In this document: piece by piece, positions 35,056-43,044 of the stretch
Layout of the letters: the number at the start of each line of letters is the position of its first letter
Position numbering within the stretch: position 1 is the first letter of the stretch
Origin: Anniella stebbinsi
Taxonomy: Eukaryota; Chordata; Lepidosauria; Squamata; Anniellidae
Reading direction: 5' to 3'
Length of the DNA: 64,000 bases
Assembly: GCA_029215795.1 (NCBI GenBank)
Contig: JARDYH010000002.1
Coordinates: 65,139,001 to 65,203,000, forward strand
Notes under the pieces: model-generated
The model's input: only the letters and a program-made list of their open reading frames with translations
Databases searched by the model: none
Told to the model about the DNA's origin: nothing
Translations under genes and position numbers: made by a program

Positions 35056-35637
35056 TTTAACAACAACAACAACAACAAGAAGAATTTCATTTCTATAGCA
35101 CCCTATAACTGAAGCTCTCTGGGCTGTTTACAACAATTGATAAAAATACAAAATACAACACAATAAAAATAGTCTAAAAATGTTAATATAAAAAAAATTA
35201 AAACAATGTAAACAGCTAAAAGCAAACATTTTCCCCTAATAGACCTGTTCTAAAACAGCATGCGTAGATGCCTCATAATATGCCATTAAATGCCTGGGAA
35301 TAGAGGGTGGCCTTTACCTGGTACCAAAAAGATGACACCAGGCAGGCCTCAGTGAGGAGCTCATTCCATAGTTATGCATTGATGGCTGTTATTTTCTCTG
35401 ATCTTTGATCTTTATTCATGTATACATAAAGCACCTTTCTGAGCCTAAGTTCTCCAAATTCCAATTCAAAGATAATTCTGCCTTTGTGTTTCATTTTTCA
35501 TGAAAATGTTTGTGCATTTTTGTGCATATTTCCCCAAAATGTATACATCAATTGCATGCATCTTTTAAAGTGATTAAAGCGTTTTTGTGTGCTTTTTGGA
35601 AAAGTACACTTTTTTCCAAGGTACACACCTGCTCCTT

Positions 35638-35949
35638 CAGGGAGAGTGCAATCCCATCCAGAACAGGTTGAGCACCCTCCATCCAGTCAGGAAAACCACC
35701 CACTAACAGGGCTTGTCTAGATTGTTTATTACCCATCATGCAGTCCATTGTCACTGCCAGGCACAGCCACAGCTTTACCTGAAGAAGATAAAAAGGAGAG
35801 ATAGAGCTTTGTGGCATCAGCATACTGAATAGCATGGGGACACAACCGGCTCTTGCGGAACCCCATATTGAAGAATCCATGGGGCTGGTAATGTTCCCCA
35901 GATGGGAAAACTCACCCAGGTATGACTGATGGGATGCTTGCTCTGCCAC
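35638..35949 (-). pseudogene. L2 reverse transcriptase fragment
   Basis: The minus-strand frame includes MDCMMGNKQSRQALLVGG and GAQPVLDGIALSLKEQV. These align with the thumb region of the L2 copy at 24837 (MDWMRANKLKLN... LLVGG, LQPVLDGVALPLKEQV). The catalytic YADD region upstream is degraded, and the frame runs into unrelated sequence, so this is a decayed relic. Confidence 0.7.
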
Positions 35950-36056
35950 TGCTGCTCACCCTTGCTCATATGCCATGCGAGCTTCTTTGGCGCTCAGTGA
36001 GAGTATCTCCTGCTACATATGTTGGGCTGATGACATGTTGGACAGTCCCATGGTTG

Positions 36057-36461
36057 TCATGGAGACGATAGAATCAAAGTTTTTGGTATAAATGTTGACA
36101 TCTCCAAGAACCAACAGTACACCTCCATCACCCGGACAGACAGCCTGCAGAGGGAGATGGAATTTGTATTGGTCAAAACATCCCCCACTCCCCAGCCCTC
36201 AAGCCTATCCTGATGCTGAACCAAGTACCCCAGTGGGCAGAGCTGAGAGGGACTAACTCCTCCCTGCTCATCCACCCAGGTCTTGGTTATGCATGCCGGA
36301 TTGGTCGTCTCATCCACTATTAAATCATGGATAAGGGAGATCTTATTCTGAGCCAATCTGGCACTTAACAGCAGCATCCGGAGGCCTGGTGGCAGGTTAA
36401 GCACCATGCCTGCAGATGGGGAAGTCCCCTGATTTGGTCCCAAATCCTCTTCCAAACACAT
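36057..36461 (-). pseudogene. L2 endonuclease N-terminal fragment
   Basis: The frame contains LAQNKISLIHDLIVDETTNPACITKTWVDEQGG, written here in parts: LAQNKISLIHDLIVDE, then ACITKTWVDEQGG, then LCPLGYLVQHQDRLEGWG. This is the start of the apurinic-type endonuclease of L2 LINEs. The ITKTW segment stands where the family has the catalytic glutamate motif (usually ITETW), so the key residue appears to be changed to lysine. The rest of the endonuclease is missing. It is a dead copy. Confidence 0.72.
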
Positions 36462-36864
36462 AACATTTTAGAAGAACCAGCCATCCCCACACATACAAAA
36501 GCTGTAGAGCCAATCCTTTCAATGTTAGGGGGTGCACCTTGTCCTTGCATTCCCCCCCAAAAGTGGCTCCCCAAAAGGGTGCCCCTGTTTTTGGTGGCTC
36601 TACCTTTGGTGGCACTGCTGCCAGGGCACTGCCACCCTGCATCAGAGCTGAGCAGATACGCAGTGTCCCAGGCACCTTGAACACAGCAGGCTGAAATCAG
36701 CATTAATTTACCCGGGGTAGTATTTTTTTCTCTTCCCTGCTCCAGCCTCAGCAGTAGCTTCTCTCTGGCAGCAAAATACAGTGCTAGGCAAAGCCAAAAA
36801 GATGGTAAATTGGCCACCTACTGCTGTAGGATGTCCTGGCTGCCTGCCTCTCCTTGTTCCAAGG

Positions 36865-37033
36865 CTCTAATGGCACATGTGTGTGTGTTATCTATTTTTA
36901 TGGTTTTATTTTTGTACTTTGTATAATGTGTTTAACAGTTTTAATTTTTGTAAACCACCCAAAGAGCTTTGGCTATGGGGCAGTATAGAAATGCAATGAA
37001 TGAATGAAAATGAAAATGAATGAATGAATGAAG
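36865..37033 (+). mobile_element. L2-type LINE 3' end, plus strand
   Basis: Ends 'aaaccacccaaagagctttggctatggggcagtatagaaatg', given here as landmarks, followed by (AATG)n at about 36997-37033. It matches the 3' end of the L2 at 24786. It abuts the 5' side of the minus-strand L2 remnants, so either an inversion during insertion or two separate insertions could explain the arrangement. Confidence 0.75.
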
Positions 37034-37138
37034 CCTTTGATAGAAAACAACTTTCCCACTTCTGGTGTACATTTTGTCCCAGGCAATCAGCAATCAGCAA
37101 TCTTAAGAGAGAAAGGGAACAAAAAAGAGTGGGTGATG

Positions 37139-37142
<4 letters not shown>

Positions 37143-37180
<38 letters not shown>
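37143..37180. repeat. (CT)n microsatellite
   Basis: About 19 CT units immediately left of the palindromic MITE at 37181. Confidence 0.95.
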
Positions 37181-37183
<3 letters not shown>

Positions 37184-37284
37184 CTGTCTACACTACTGCT
37201 TTAAAATGGTTTATAACAGTTTTAAACTGATTAACCAGTTTAAAAGTGTTATAAACCGTTTTAAAGCAGTAGTGAAGATAGGCT
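37181..37284. mobile_element. palindromic MITE of the ATCTACAC group (104 bp)
   Basis: AGCCTGTCTACACTACTGC at the left pairs with the right end, whose reverse complement is AGCCTATCTTCACTACTGC. Pairing continues through 'tttaaaa', 'gttataac' and 'ttttaaactg' to a central loop of a few bases, so the whole element can fold. CTC flanks both sides, but the microsatellite makes the duplication ambiguous. Confidence 0.75.
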
Positions 37285-37289
37285 CTCTT

Positions 37290-38595
37290 TGTCCTCACCA
37301 TCCCACATGCACACTCTTTCCCACACACTCCATCTAGCTATGGGTGAGAATTTCATTTCAGTTTTGATTAGAATTCACCAGTATTCACAAACGTCTCCAC
37401 ACTCCAGTCAAAGGACTTGAGATTTTTGATGGTTTGTTTGTTTGTTTGTTTGTTTGTTTGTTTGTTTTAAATCAAACATGGGAGAAAGAAGAACCAAGAG
37501 ATTTCCCCATCAGGCTCAGGGCTTCAAGTATTTTGCTCTTCAAAGTCTGGGTTTGAATCCCTGTGTATTCAGCCATGTTTGTGGGGCTGAATTAAGGTTG
37601 CCACTTCTTTTTTTCTGGCAAGCTCCTCATCTTTAACATCTACATGGCATGCATGGTCCACTCCATGCGGGGAATAGTTGTGCTTACTGAATTTGACTGG
37701 TGCAGATGGGTGAGAATTTCATTTAGGTTTGTTTTTGAAAAGAATTTACCAACATTCATAAAGTTCGTATCTGGAAGAGAACGAATGTAAGTTTTAGAAA
37801 ATTCGAATGCAGGAGAAAGCATGTTTAGCCAGCCCTAAGCCTATCCGTCCATTCATATATACAGTACACAGCCAATTCTTCTACCCATCCACATGTGTAT
37901 GCACACACTAAGCACTCTTCTCCCCTACTCAAATACATATGCACAGACTTCTCACAACATTGTCTCTCTATCACACACACCGATGCCTTTTCAAAGTGCA
38001 GGTACAGCCAGATCTGCACTTTCAAAGTGCTCTTCTCTTGCTGCTTGGGCAAGCAGCAGACTGTCTAGTAGGGAAGCCTTTTAAAAGCACATTTCCAACT
38101 GGATCTGTGCTTTCAAAGCAGGCTGGAAGTGGCTTCAAGGGGTTTCAACGTGTTTTTGAAGAGGCAGGGCCTGCCAGAGACACCGCAGGGTATATGGAAA
38201 GTGGTTGTAAGTTGCCCACCTCTGGTGTAGACAATGCATTAATGACCCTGAGTGGCTGCCATTTATAGAAAAATCACACCTTATCCCAAGATCCAGGACA
38301 CGGCATCAGAATGATGTGTATAATCATTTATTCTGATTCAGAGGGAAGTCAAGGAGGATATAGTCAGCCATGTTTGCATCTCCTGCTGGATCAGAGACTT
38401 GTAAATTGCACACAAAATCAAAGTGCACATGTGGTTCCCAAGGCTGGATCTCTGCATTCAGCTTTCAAGGATGCACACTCCCTTGTCAACACTCTATCAG
38501 AAACTGGAGGAAGGAGTTCCCACCTTTACAAAAAAAGGGTTTCATGCTGTCAAAACACTGTTGGGGGGGTCTTAGCACAGCCAATGCTGCACATG
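37290..38595. other. mostly unique DNA with hAT-like scraps
   Basis: A (TTTG)n repeat lies at 37431-37467. 'gggtgagaatttcattt' occurs at about 37340 and 37709, and 'agccagccctaag' at about 37829-37841, suggesting worn hAT-type MITE pieces. No gene recognised. Confidence 0.4.
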
Positions 38596-38626
38596 AATAT
38601 GTGCCACTGTAAAGACAGCAAACTCC

Positions 38627-38940
38627 ATGTTAGGTGTAATTAGAAAAAGAATTGAGAATAAAACTGCCAGTATCATATTGCTCCTATACAAATCTATGGT
38701 GCAACCACACTTAGAATACTGTGTGCAGTTCTGGTCACCACACTTAAAAAAAGATATTGTAGAGCTGGAAAAAGTGCAGAAAGGGTCAACTAAAATGATC
38801 AAGGGGCTGGAGCATCTCCCCTGTGAGGGAAGGTTACAACAACTGGAATTATTTAGCTTGGAAAAAAGAAGGCTAAGAGGAGACTTGATAGAGATGTACA
38901 AAATTATGCATAGTGTGGAGAATGTTGATAAGGGGGCTAT
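38627..38940 (+). pseudogene. CR1/L3-like reverse transcriptase C-terminal fragment
   Basis: Encodes PHLEYCVQFWSPHLKKD, IKGLEHLPCEGRLQ and FSLEKRRLRGDLIEMYKIMH, blocks typical of the C-terminal end of CR1-type LINE ORF2. The frame is open for about 105 residues, then reads into the MITE. Continuation segments lie at 39490-39598 and after 43855. No catalytic motif is included, so it is non-functional. Confidence 0.88.
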
Positions 38941-39489
38941 CTACACAGTACCTTGGAACATTTTAAATAGCATTTTAAAACGTTCCAAATAGGTGCATTC
39001 CAAAACGTCTTAGGCCACATTAAGGAGTACTCACGTTACAGGAGAAAAATTCTTCAGTCTTCAAAGCGGTGTGTGCGGTCTCACACCCTTCTGTCCATCT
39101 CTTTCTCTTTCATTTTTACAATGAGTTTAGGGCAAGGCATTCTGGGCGCTGTAGTTCACTCTCTCACTTCCTCCTCAGTCCCTTTTCATTCCCTAGCTTT
39201 CAATGAGTATAGGGCTAAGCATTGTGGGTGTTGTAGTTCACTTGCCCACTTCCTCCTTAGCCCCTCTTTCTTCCCAACCAATCAACGGCTAAGCATTTGG
39301 GCACTGGTAAACGAAGCACTGCCCCCATAAATCACAAACGGTAAGGAAGGACACATTATTTTACTAAAAATGATTTATTAAAAGTAAAAACCGTTGTATA
39401 TAGCTGAAGTGAGTTTTTAAAAATCTCAGGTATACAACGTTCAAGGGAGTGCGTCATGTGGCCCAAAGAGCTAGTGTGTAGATCTGCTC
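38934..39489. mobile_element. Harbinger-like MITE of the ATCTACAC group, copy 2 (556 bp)
   Basis: Ends GGGCTATCTACACAG and, as reverse complement of the right end, GAGCAGATCTACACAC are flanked by AGG on both sides (38931-38933 and 39490-39492). It matches 15329-15898 along its length. The clean 3-bp duplication inside a known LINE makes this the best-defined member of the group. Confidence 0.85.
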
Positions 39490-39767
39490 AGGGAGACATT
39501 TTTCTTCCTCTTTGAAAATACTAGAACCCAGGGTCATCCCATGAAGTGGATTGGTGGGAGATTTGGGACAGGTAAAAGGAAATATTTCTTCACACACTGG
39601 CTCAATTCGGACAACACGTTAACCAACGGTTGTCCGAATTCAGCCACACAACGGATAACCAACCCACGGTTGTTGAAGTTGCAGTTTTAAACAATGGAAA
39701 AGTTAGTCAATTGACTAACGTGTTGTCCTAATTGAACCGCTTGAGGTGCGTGGGTTAAACAACTGAG

Positions 39768-40187
39768 GTGAGTACGTTAACACAAAAGACCATAGAGGAG
39801 AGCGGCAAGAGCAGCAGAAAGCGGACGGGAGCTCGGGTGCGGATGAAACAGATCGCTGGTTTCACCGCCATAGCAACCAGGACGCCCGCCTCCCCCACCA
39901 GGCAGCCGGCACGGAGCTCAAAAAGGAGCCAGCTCCTGCAAGCACTCATGCAGGGTGCCCAGTCAGCCACCCAAACGGACAGGGAAGCGCACCAGAATGG
40001 AGCCATGGCAAAGGGGGGGAGGGGGGAGACAGAACAGGCAACAACCCCAGGTGCCCAGGAACAAGGGGTAGCCCCCCGCCCCAACAGGGAGGATGACACC
40101 CCATCCAGAGTAGACCCCCACCGCAACGCCACTTCCACCCTCGCATCACCCAGAAGGATGAGGGACAGGGAAGCAACGTCCAAATAG
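39768..40187 (+). CDS. basic open frame of the Harbinger-type element, unknown function
   Basis: A 139-residue frame rich in arginine, threonine and glutamine with no domain I recognise. Its central block TRQPARS..R..LLQAL...ATQT(D/E)REAHQ is also readable in the inverted derivative copy at 33492-33082, so the frame is kept between two copies. That argues for past coding, but copies are similar at DNA level and the opposite strand also stays open. A start at 39768 is only the first methionine. It lies close to the left end, ahead of the Myb/SANT gene in the same orientation. Confidence 0.4.
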   Translation: MSTLTQKTIEESGKSSRKRTGARVRMKQIAGFTAIATRTPASPTRQPARSSKRSQLLQALMQGAQSATQTDREAHQNGAMAKGGRGETEQATTPGAQEQGVAPRPNREDDTPSRVDPHRNATSTLASPRRMRDREATSK

Positions 40188-40512
40188 CTCCCCCCCATTC
40201 GCCCAACACGGCTGGACAGCGAGTGTAGGCGAAGCCCATCCCCAAAATGCTAGAAATGCCTAGGCAATTGGTGCCCGTGGGCGACAGCCAGCCACCTGCG
40301 GATGTTGTGAAAAACCAACGAAGGCATGGACAACAATCCCAATGACACGAAGTGGCCCCGGCCACCAAAGACAACAACGCCTACGCACAGGGCTCATTCA
40401 CAGCAAGCACAACAGCCCACCAGCACCCACCAACACACATCCACATGGGGCTGGGGAAGGCAGCCCAAGGCACAGTCCACCATCACCACTGAACCACACA
40501 CCCATTGGCAAC

Positions 40513-41022
40513 ATGGAGCCAGAGGGAGAGGGGGCCCAGGACGGGCCGGCCGAGGACTCCGGCTCACAAACCCCTGAAGAGGGGAGCAGCCAGGACCCCC
40601 AGGAAAGACGCAGAGCGCTGCACTGGTCTGCGGAGGAGATCGGCCACTTCATAGAGCTCTGGGGGAGCCTGGAAGCCAGGAGGATCATGGCCACTGCCAG
40701 GCACGATAAGCTCTATCCCTGGCTCGCCGAGAAAATGCAGGAACAGGGATACAACCACAATGGAAAGCAATGTAAGGACAAGCTGCACAGACTCAAGAGG
40801 AAGTTCAAGGAGATCGTCACTCACAATAAAAGAACTGGTGCCCAGCCACGCACCATGCCCTTCTACGATGAACTGTCACGTCTGCTGTTGGAGTGTCATG
40901 ACGTCGTCCCGGGGCACACGGCGGGCAGCGGGGTTGCCACCAACGAGCCTCCGCGCATGCATCAACGAGCACGCCTGGACCAAGGAGCGCAACGGGAAGG
41001 GGGCCCTGGCGCACAGAAATAG
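40513..41022 (+). CDS. Myb/SANT-like DNA-binding protein of a Harbinger-type element
   Basis: The Met at 40513 starts a 170-residue protein with an acidic leader (residues 1-31) and then a Myb/SANT or trihelix-type domain (about 36-120). The regularly spaced tryptophans W38 (LHWSAEEI), W50 (IELWGS) and W70 (LYPWLAEKM) are visible, followed by the helix GKQCKDKLHRLKRKFKEI and the closing MPFYDELSRLLL. Domains of this type bind DNA and, in Harbinger elements, act with the transposase at the ends. The same frame is open upstream to 40342. A TAG at 41020-41022 ends it, but the frame continues open to 41520 with a repetitive tail, so the stop is probably a later mutation. Confidence 0.75.
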   Translation: MEPEGEGAQDGPAEDSGSQTPEEGSSQDPQERRRALHWSAEEIGHFIELWGSLEARRIMATARHDKLYPWLAEKMQEQGYNHNGKQCKDKLHRLKRKFKEIVTHNKRTGAQPRTMPFYDELSRLLLECHDVVPGHTAGSGVATNEPPRMHQRARLDQGAQREGGPGAQK

Positions 41023-41520
41023 GAGCCGCCGGCAAGGCTGGTCGACCCACGGCCAACTCCCCCTGCCAAGGCAGCCCCGAAGGCATCATCCGCACCCCCT
41101 GCCAAGGCAGCCCCAAAGGCATCATCCGCACCCCCTGCCAAGGCAGCCCCGAAGGCATCATCCGCACCCCCTGCCAAGGCAGCCCCGAAGGCATCATCCG
41201 CACCCCCTGCCAAGAGAGACCCGAGAGCATCGGCCGCACCCCCTGCCAAGAAAGTTGCAAGGGCAGCAGTCGAAGTATGTCCGGCCAAGGCGAGGCCGAT
41301 GAGCCGGCCCGCAGCATCCCAAAGTCCATCGGTGCTTGCAAGGCCATCACCTGTGCCACCCAGGACAGCCACCACCTCAAGGAGCATCTCCCTCATGGCA
41401 GCCTCCTCCAGCAGCAGCAGCCCCACAGCCTTCCTACAGCTCATCTGTGTGGACATGCAGGTAGAGGACCCTGCACCTATCCCCCTGGTGCCAGAAACCC
41501 AGCAGGGGGAGGAAGAGTAG
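41023..41520 (+). pseudogene. C-terminal tail of the Myb/SANT protein after an in-frame stop
   Basis: Directly after the TAG at 41020-41022, the same reading frame stays open for about 165 codons. It covers the lysine-rich tandem repeat and a serine-rich stretch, then LICVDMQVEDPAPIPLV and a terminal QQGEEE. Continuity of frame across the stop and the repeats suggests one original protein of roughly 335 residues from the Met at 40513. Alternatively a downstream Met (41299) starts a separate short product, which seems less likely. Confidence 0.5.
41059..41275 (+). repeat. 36-bp tandem repeat coding for PPAKAAPKASSA
   Basis: Five units of 36 bp plus a partial sixth, starting CCCCCTGCCAAG. The first four are nearly identical and the last ones drift. 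In the Myb/SANT frame each unit codes for PPAKAAPKASSA, a proline-alanine-lysine tail resembling the C-terminal tail of linker histones. Long open frames on the other strand here (40817-41525) are shadows of the repeat. Confidence 0.9.
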
Positions 41521-41618
41521 GACAAGTGGCACGGCCAGTGCCAGCACCACTCACGTGGCTAGGGTCCTCGAAACACGCAACTATGGTGTGAGAACTACCG
41601 CACGGGGTCCTGGATGTC

Positions 41619-42020
41619 GTGACGGAGATGGAGCCAGTGTCCCAGGAGGCTCAGGACGAAATGGAGCTGCTCGTGGAACAACAGGTGGGCGATGTGCTGG
41701 AGCCTGAGCTGTCACCGTCCCAGGAAGAGCTGCAGCAAATTGATACGCAGGCCTCCGATGAAACGTACTTGGAGATGGAAGCGATGGAGGCGGAGGCGCC
41801 GTCGGATGTGGAGCTTGAGGCCGGGGAGGCCGTGCTGGAGCAGGAGATCGAGGGGCCTCCACAGCCGGAGGGCGAGCCGATGGAGGGTGCAGCCCCCCTA
41901 GAGGAGGAGCCACCACCACCGCACGTAGGTGAGCACGGTGAGGTTGTGGCCGAAGAAGTCCGTTCCCTGACCAACGCGCAGAGGTGTGTCCGGATGCGCA
42001 ACAGGCGCAGGGCAGACTGA
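41619..42020 (+). CDS. acidic open frame of the Harbinger-type element
   Basis: A 133-residue frame dominated by glutamate, ending LTNAQRCVRMRNRRRAD before a TGA. No catalytic motif is visible. An acidic stretch followed by an arginine-rich NRRRAD segment and a helical region resembles the C-terminal layout of Myb/SANT accessory proteins of Harbinger elements, so this may be a further exon or a frame-shifted part of the same gene. After the TGA the frame continues briefly (LQVARELVSVME) until the inserted MITE. Splicing cannot be judged. Confidence 0.4.
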   Translation: MTEMEPVSQEAQDEMELLVEQQVGDVLEPELSPSQEELQQIDTQASDETYLEMEAMEAEAPSDVELEAGEAVLEQEIEGPPQPEGEPMEGAAPLEEEPPPPHVGEHGEVVAEEVRSLTNAQRCVRMRNRRRAD

Positions 42021-42061
42021 CTGCAGGTGGCGAGGGAGTTGGTCTCTGTCATGGAGGTCCG

Positions 42062-42404
42062 CTCTACAAGGATTCGCTTTTGCGCCCGGTTAGGCAATTA
42101 TGCGCATAATCACTGAAGCACATTTACTCCTAATACATCTGCACGAGAGGCGGCGAGAGGCAGCGAAGCGCATTAACGGATGACCAAAATGCGCTTTACA
42201 AGTAGTTAATGTGCATAAGCGCTTGTTCACATAGTCAAAATGCGCTTTAACAGCCGGAGCAAAATAAAACTCGCAATTTAACGCGCATTAGATAATGCGC
42301 ATAATCAGAGAGATAATGCACCTCTATGCCCGATTTGCGCTCCGTTCTTGTAGAGGTACATTTTTTTAAGCGCCTTGAAAGAGCTTTAAACCTCTCTTGT
42401 AGAG
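42062..42404. mobile_element. small MITE-like insert rich in GCGC motifs
   Basis: CTCTACAAG opens the segment at 42062. Its inverse CTTGTAGAG closes it at 42348-42356 and again at 42396-42404, giving two possible right ends. The inside is a dense set of TGCGCATAA and AATGCGCTTTA units in both orientations, unlike the flanking element. It interrupts the reading region between LVSVME and ETTGEHIHDLF. No target duplication was confirmed. Confidence 0.55.
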
Positions 42405-42450
42405 GCAGCCGGAGACAACTGGGGAGCACATCCACGATCTGTTCACATGC

Positions 42451-43044
42451 ATGGCGGCTGAGGAGGAGGCCAGGCGCACCAAAGAGCGCGTTCCCACCGT
42501 GTGGGCTACGCGCACAGCAAGCCAAGCCGTGGAGGAGTGCGCCCAAGCCACACGGGAGGCGGGGAGGGATGTGCGTATAGGTCTGGAGCTCCATGTCACC
42601 GGCATGACTGAGGCCATGGCGGCCACCGATGCCATCATCGACCGAGGCATGCGGGAGCGCACAGCAGCCATCGACCGCCAAACCGAAGTGCTCAGGGAGC
42701 TCGCCCAATCCTTCCGTGAAGCCTACCATGGGCCTCCGCAGCCTGCACCCTACATGGGGCCATATGGATACATGCCTCCGCCGCAGCAACAGCAGTACCT
42801 GCCCCCACCAATGGCCGTGCCATATCGGGCCCCACGGTTGGCGTCATCAGCAGCAGGTGCCTCAGGGAAGGCAGGGGAGGCGGCCAGAGGGCAGGAGCAC
42901 CGGAGCATAGGCAGCCGCCCAAAGAGGGGCCGTGCCATCCCACCTGACACCGACGAAGAGGGAGAGGAGGAGGGGGAAGAGGAGGCAGAGGAGGAGGAGG
43001 ACAAGGAGGGGGTGAAAAGGCCCACTCAAGACGACATGGCCTAA
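42451..43044 (+). CDS. helical/acidic C-terminal frame of the Harbinger-type element
   Basis: A 197-residue frame that is open upstream through ETTGEHIHDLFTC, so the Met at 42451 need not be the true start. Residues 1-90 are predicted helical (EEEARRTKERV, AAIDRQTEVLRELAQSFREA). A proline/tyrosine/glutamine-rich linker follows (PYMGPYGYMPPPQQQQ), then a basic segment (RPKRGR) and a glutamate-rich tail ending TQDDMA. A helical, possibly oligomerising C-terminus is common in Myb/SANT accessory proteins of Harbinger transposons, which is an inference here. No transposase residues are seen. Confidence 0.45.
   Translation: MAAEEEARRTKERVPTVWATRTASQAVEECAQATREAGRDVRIGLELHVTGMTEAMAATDAIIDRGMRERTAAIDRQTEVLRELAQSFREAYHGPPQPAPYMGPYGYMPPPQQQQYLPPPMAVPYRAPRLASSAAGASGKAGEAARGQEHRSIGSRPKRGRAIPPDTDEEGEEEGEEEAEEEEDKEGVKRPTQDDMA

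Larger units (their letters stand above)
35059..36840 (-). mobile_element. L2-type LINE remnants, minus strand
   Basis: An L2-like 3' end on the minus strand occupies about 35059-35400, with an (AAC)n run at its outer edge and an 'agctctctgggctgtttac' block. It is followed by protein-coding remnants of the endonuclease and reverse transcriptase at 35548-36840. The parts may be one internally deleted copy or two copies; about 35400-35620 does not look like L2. Confidence 0.65.

Noticed and set aside
35059..37033. Host gene made of the several long minus-strand frames
   Set aside because: The recognisable segments are L2 endonuclease and reverse transcriptase blocks, so they are LINE remnants.
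40817..41525. Long minus-strand frames over the tandem repeat
   Set aside because: They are produced by the 36-bp repeat, whose length is a multiple of three and keeps every frame open. The sense is given by the continuous plus-strand Myb/SANT frame.
41692..41901. Arginine-rich plus-strand frame
   Set aside because: Off-frame reading of the glutamate-rich frame at 41619-42020 (GAG/GAA codons shifted give arginine-rich text).
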